A stretch of DNA of 64,000 nt from Dyella sp. OK004. Lineage in GTDB: Bacteria; Pseudomonadota; Gammaproteobacteria; Xanthomonadales; Rhodanobacteraceae. The DNA lies in assembly GCF_900114495.1 (NCBI RefSeq), contig NZ_FOZI01000005.1, positions 310,001 through 374,000 on the forward strand, read 5' to 3'. The notes beneath the pieces are model-generated. The model had not been told where the DNA came from and did not search any database. It was given only the letters and a program-made list of their open reading frames with translations. Position numbers and translations under genes: made by a program. Below are positions 61,460 to 64,000 of this stretch, in pieces; within the stretch, counting starts at the first letter, position 1; the number at the start of each line of letters is the position of its first letter.

Positions 61460-63412
61460 ATGCCGAGCAAGGAAACCGTACGACGACAGCGCACCATGGG
61501 TGGAGCGGTTGGCGTAGTCGTGCTTGGCATGGCGCTGGTCTATCACTTTTTTCCGCGCGTGTTTCATGTCGATCCCACGCGGGTGGCGACACAGCGCGGG
61601 ATGAACCTGGGGCCGGTGTCGGCGTCGTCGAATGGAGCGCGTCTTCAGGCGACGGCGGGTGCGCAGGCAGAGCTTGATGCGGGACCGCCGTTGACCCTGG
61701 CGCCAACCGATGTGATCGTTGCCCGCATGGGCAACAAGAATGCGCACCTGCCTGAGCAGCTCAGCGCCGATACGCCGGAGGTGGAGGCGCTGCTCGATCG
61801 TGCCGGGAAGGCGTTGCGTGCCGGTCAACTGGTGGGCGACAAGGACGGCGCCGCCGCACTTTATGCCGAAGCGCTCAAGCTGAAGCCGGATAGCCGCCGG
61901 GCCGCGCAAGGTATGTATGAGGTGCGTGCGCGGCTAGTGGCGGAGATCGGTCAGGACATCGCGGTGGGTGATGCCGAGTCGGCCGGTGAGTTGCTCGGGT
62001 CGCTCAAGACGCTGCCCAATGCGCAGGATGACGTGACCCAGCTCGAAACCAAGCTGAAGACCCTGGCCCAAGTGCGCCCGATGCTGGCGAAGGCGGCGAG
62101 CCTGCTGCAGCAGGGCAAGGTGGATCAGCCGAAGGGCAATAACGCACTGGAACTGTATCGGGATGTCCAGCAGCTCGATCCCGAGAATGCCGTGGCGGGG
62201 CAGGGTATTTCCCAGGTGCAGCGTGCGGTGCTCGATCGTGCGCTGGCCGCAGTGGCGCAGAACGAATTCAAGGATGCAAGCGATGCGCTGACCGAAGCGG
62301 GCGCGATTCTGCCCGGTTCGCAGCAGTTGCAGGATGTGCAGGGGCGTGTCGACGGGATTCGCCATCAGCGCGCCAGCGGGGTGTTGGCACAGGCACGCTC
62401 CGCGCTTGACGCCGGCAACCTGGCGTTGGCGCAGCAGCTCGCCGAGCAGGCCAAGGAGCTCAGCGCCGATGTTCCCGGGCTCAACGATTTTCAGGAGCGG
62501 CTGACCAATGCCCGTTTGTACGCCAGCTACAAGCCGGGGCAGGTTTTCAACGACCGCTACGTAGATCTGCCGGGGCAGACGCCAGCGATGGTGGTGGTGC
62601 CCACCGGCAACTTCGCCATGGGAGCGCGTGACGATGAAACGGGGCGCAGCGATTCGGAATCGCCACAGCATCAGGTGACCATCGCCAAAGGCTTCGCCAT
62701 GGCGCGTGCTGAGGTCACCATCGGGCAGTTCCGCGAATTCGTGCGCGCCAGCAGCTACCAGCCGGATTCAGTGAAATTGGGCGGAGCCAGTGTTTACGAC
62801 GAGCGCAGCGGTGCGCTTCGCGACGATCCTGACGCTACCTGGCAGAGCGATTACGCCGGCCGCAACACCAGTGATGACAAGCTGCCAGTGGTGAATGTCT
62901 CGTGGAACGACGCCAAGGCTTATGCCGACTGGCTCAGCCAGCGCACCGGCAAGCGCTATCGTTTGCCCAGCGAGGCGGAATTTGAGTACACGCTACGTGG
63001 TGGCACGACCACGCGTTATTGGTGGGGTAACGGCACACCACCGCGCAAGGTGGAGAACCTCACCGGCAGCGGTGACCGTTCGCAGAGCGGGCGGCGCTGG
63101 AGCAATGCTTTCGCCAATTACCGCGATGGTTACTGGGGACCCGCGCCCGTGATGAGTTTCGAGGCCAATCCGTATGGCCTGTATGACATCGACGGCAACG
63201 TGTCCGAGTGGGTTCAGGACTGCTGGCATGACAACTATGTGCGGGCGCCGCTGGACGGTGCTGCCTGGGTCAATCCCGGGTGCTCAGTGCGTGTGGTGCG
63301 TGGCGGCTCGTGGGGAAGTTCGCCTGAGCAAGTGCGTTCGGCCTATCGTCAGGGGGCGGACGGCAGCGTGCGTAACGGCCGTGTCGGCTTCCGCGTGTTG
63401 CGGGAGCTTTGA
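61460..63412 (+). CDS. Membrane-anchored TPR/SUMF1 (formylglycine-generating-enzyme-like) protein
   Basis: This 650-residue protein has one N-terminal membrane helix (TMGGAVGVVVLGMALVYHFF, about 12-31), then an alpha-helical TPR-like region (about 100-365, e.g. ALYAEALKLKPDSRRAAQGMYEV). A C-terminal SUMF1/FGE-like domain (about 375-650) follows: VPTGNFAMGARDDETGRSDSESPQHQVTIAKGFAMARAEVTIGQFREFV, LPVVNVSWNDAKAYADWLSQRTGKRYRLPSEAEFEY and VRGGSWGSSPEQVRSAYRQGADGSVRNGRVGFRVL. True FGEs activate sulphatases, but many bacterial members are ligand-binding or carrier proteins. No sulphatase gene is near, so function is open. Confidence 0.82.
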   Translation: MPSKETVRRQRTMGGAVGVVVLGMALVYHFFPRVFHVDPTRVATQRGMNLGPVSASSNGARLQATAGAQAELDAGPPLTLAPTDVIVARMGNKNAHLPEQLSADTPEVEALLDRAGKALRAGQLVGDKDGAAALYAEALKLKPDSRRAAQGMYEVRARLVAEIGQDIAVGDAESAGELLGSLKTLPNAQDDVTQLETKLKTLAQVRPMLAKAASLLQQGKVDQPKGNNALELYRDVQQLDPENAVAGQGISQVQRAVLDRALAAVAQNEFKDASDALTEAGAILPGSQQLQDVQGRVDGIRHQRASGVLAQARSALDAGNLALAQQLAEQAKELSADVPGLNDFQERLTNARLYASYKPGQVFNDRYVDLPGQTPAMVVVPTGNFAMGARDDETGRSDSESPQHQVTIAKGFAMARAEVTIGQFREFVRASSYQPDSVKLGGASVYDERSGALRDDPDATWQSDYAGRNTSDDKLPVVNVSWNDAKAYADWLSQRTGKRYRLPSEAEFEYTLRGGTTTRYWWGNGTPPRKVENLTGSGDRSQSGRRWSNAFANYRDGYWGPAPVMSFEANPYGLYDIDGNVSEWVQDCWHDNYVRAPLDGAAWVNPGCSVRVVRGGSWGSSPEQVRSAYRQGADGSVRNGRVGFRVLREL

Positions 63413-63649
63413 GTTTTCCGCTGAAAAATACTTTTCGCTCAAGGCCTTCGCTGCATGAGTCGGGACGTGGCGGATTCCCTTGTGTTGCCGCCGCACGCAA
63501 CCGTAAAATGGCCCGCTTTCGTGTAAGGGAATCATCGACTTAGGGCGAGGTGCTCGGATACGGGGCGGGAGGCGAGCGCGGGCTTGATGTTCGCGGTAAT
63601 CCCCTTTGAAATCCGTGGCTTGTGGGCATCTCCTCACGGTTGCGCTGAT

Positions 63650-63734
63650 GCGAGAGTGGCGGAATTGGTAGACGCACCAGATTTAGGTTCTGGCGGTTAA
63701 TCCCGTGCGGGTTCGAGTCCCGCCTTTCGCACCA
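63650..63734 (+). tRNA. tRNA-Leu(TAG)
   Basis: An 85-base class II tRNA with encoded CCA: acceptor GCGAGAG with CTTTCGC, anticodon stem CCAGA/TCTGG with loop TTTAGGT (anticodon TAG), a long variable arm, and T-loop TTCGAGT. It reads leucine CTA/CTG codons. Confidence 0.96.
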
Positions 63735-63810
63735 TCCCTTTGTTTTTGCAGGCGGCCGGGGGCCGCCGGCGCCTGTGACGGGCGCACTTTCAGGTACTCC
63801 AGGAGACGTC

Positions 63811-64000
63811 ATGCAGGTTTCGGTTGAAAACGTCGGCAAGCTCGAGCGCAAGCTCACGGTGAAATTCCCCGCAGAGCGCTTCGAGACGCAGGTGACTGCG
63901 CGTATCGCAGAAATGGGCCGCACTGTGCGCCTGAAGGGTTTCCGTCCGGGCAAGGTGCCTACCACGGTGATCCAGCAGCGCTTTGGCGACCAGGTTCGCG
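63811..64000 (+). CDS. tig: Trigger factor, N-terminal part (partial, 3' end outside window)
   Basis: The first 63 codons are seen: [28 protein letters not shown] ... [24 protein letters not shown]. The GFRPGKVP segment is the ribosome-binding signature of trigger factor, the chaperone that binds nascent chains at the exit tunnel. AGGAGA lies just upstream of the ATG. It follows tRNA-Leu; in many gammaproteobacteria tig is followed by clpP and clpX, outside the window. Confidence 0.93.
   Translation, partial: MQVSVENVGKLERKLTVKFPAERFETQVTARIAEMGRTVRLKGFRPGKVPTTVIQQRFGDQVR

Overview
The window is high-GC DNA from a member of the gammaproteobacterial order Xanthomonadales, most likely Rhodanobacteraceae (Dyella, Luteibacter or Rhodanobacter-like). 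The basis is the 180-kDa-class NAD-glutamate dehydrogenase, the ArsR-methyltransferase/metH pair, the gene content, and abundant short intergenic repeats of a type common in that order. The genus assignment is an inference. I count about 50 protein genes, three tRNAs and one eroded integrative element.

Layout. 1-2.7 kb: metH (5' part) with an ArsR-methyltransferase regulator, then an acyl-CoA dehydrogenase. 2.8-7.3 kb: an RND efflux pump operon with no outer-membrane channel gene and no regulator next to it. 8.1-15.6 kb: NAD-glutamate dehydrogenase, NAD kinase, a 5'-nucleotidase and a secreted protein. 15.8-19.2 kb: a DMT transporter, glutaryl-CoA dehydrogenase, and a coupled GNAT/nucleotidyltransferase-fold pair. 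19.3-25.5 kb: a fused two-domain 2-oxoacid dehydrogenase E1, an Ivy-type lysozyme inhibitor, an FMN reductase and polyphosphate kinase. 25.6-29.8 kb: LysR/epimerase and AraC/Fsr-type MFS divergent pairs. 30.2-35.5 kb: an operon-like run of amaB, SDR, methyltransferase, pyrD and murB. 36.8-38.4 kb: tRNA-Arg(CCT) followed by a tiny decayed integrative element. 38.6-45 kb: PQQ glucose dehydrogenase, a di-heme cytochrome and a TonB receptor. 45.5-49.9 kb: an iron-uptake operon (siderophore receptor, DUF3325, DUF3649, PepSY) behind a clear Fur box. 50.3-58 kb: a carbon-phosphorus lyase locus (phnGHIJKLM, divergent phnF, a DUF1045 gene and phnN). 58-64 kb: a RidA-like protein, an OPA-like MFS transporter, tRNA-Ala, RNase D, an SUMF1/TPR protein, tRNA-Leu and trigger factor.

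How genes work together. The phn genes encode C-P bond cleavage of phosphonates, but no phnCDE importer is present and phnP is missing. A neighbouring OPA-like MFS protein and the 2H-phosphoesterase-like DUF1045 protein are the best local candidates for those roles. gcdH and amaB are two steps of lysine catabolism. The Fur-box operon serves ferric-siderophore uptake.

The most unusual material is between the genes. Five same-orientation copies of a long composite repeat carry a hairpin whose stem shows compensatory change. DNA on both sides of these copies is visibly enriched in G and T on the + strand, whichever way the neighbouring genes point. One copy has a tail that folds into a multi-branched structure with perfect stems. 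A second repeat family (six sites) includes one perfect 34-bp inverted repeat between convergent genes. No CRISPR array, insertion sequence or obvious defence system was found.
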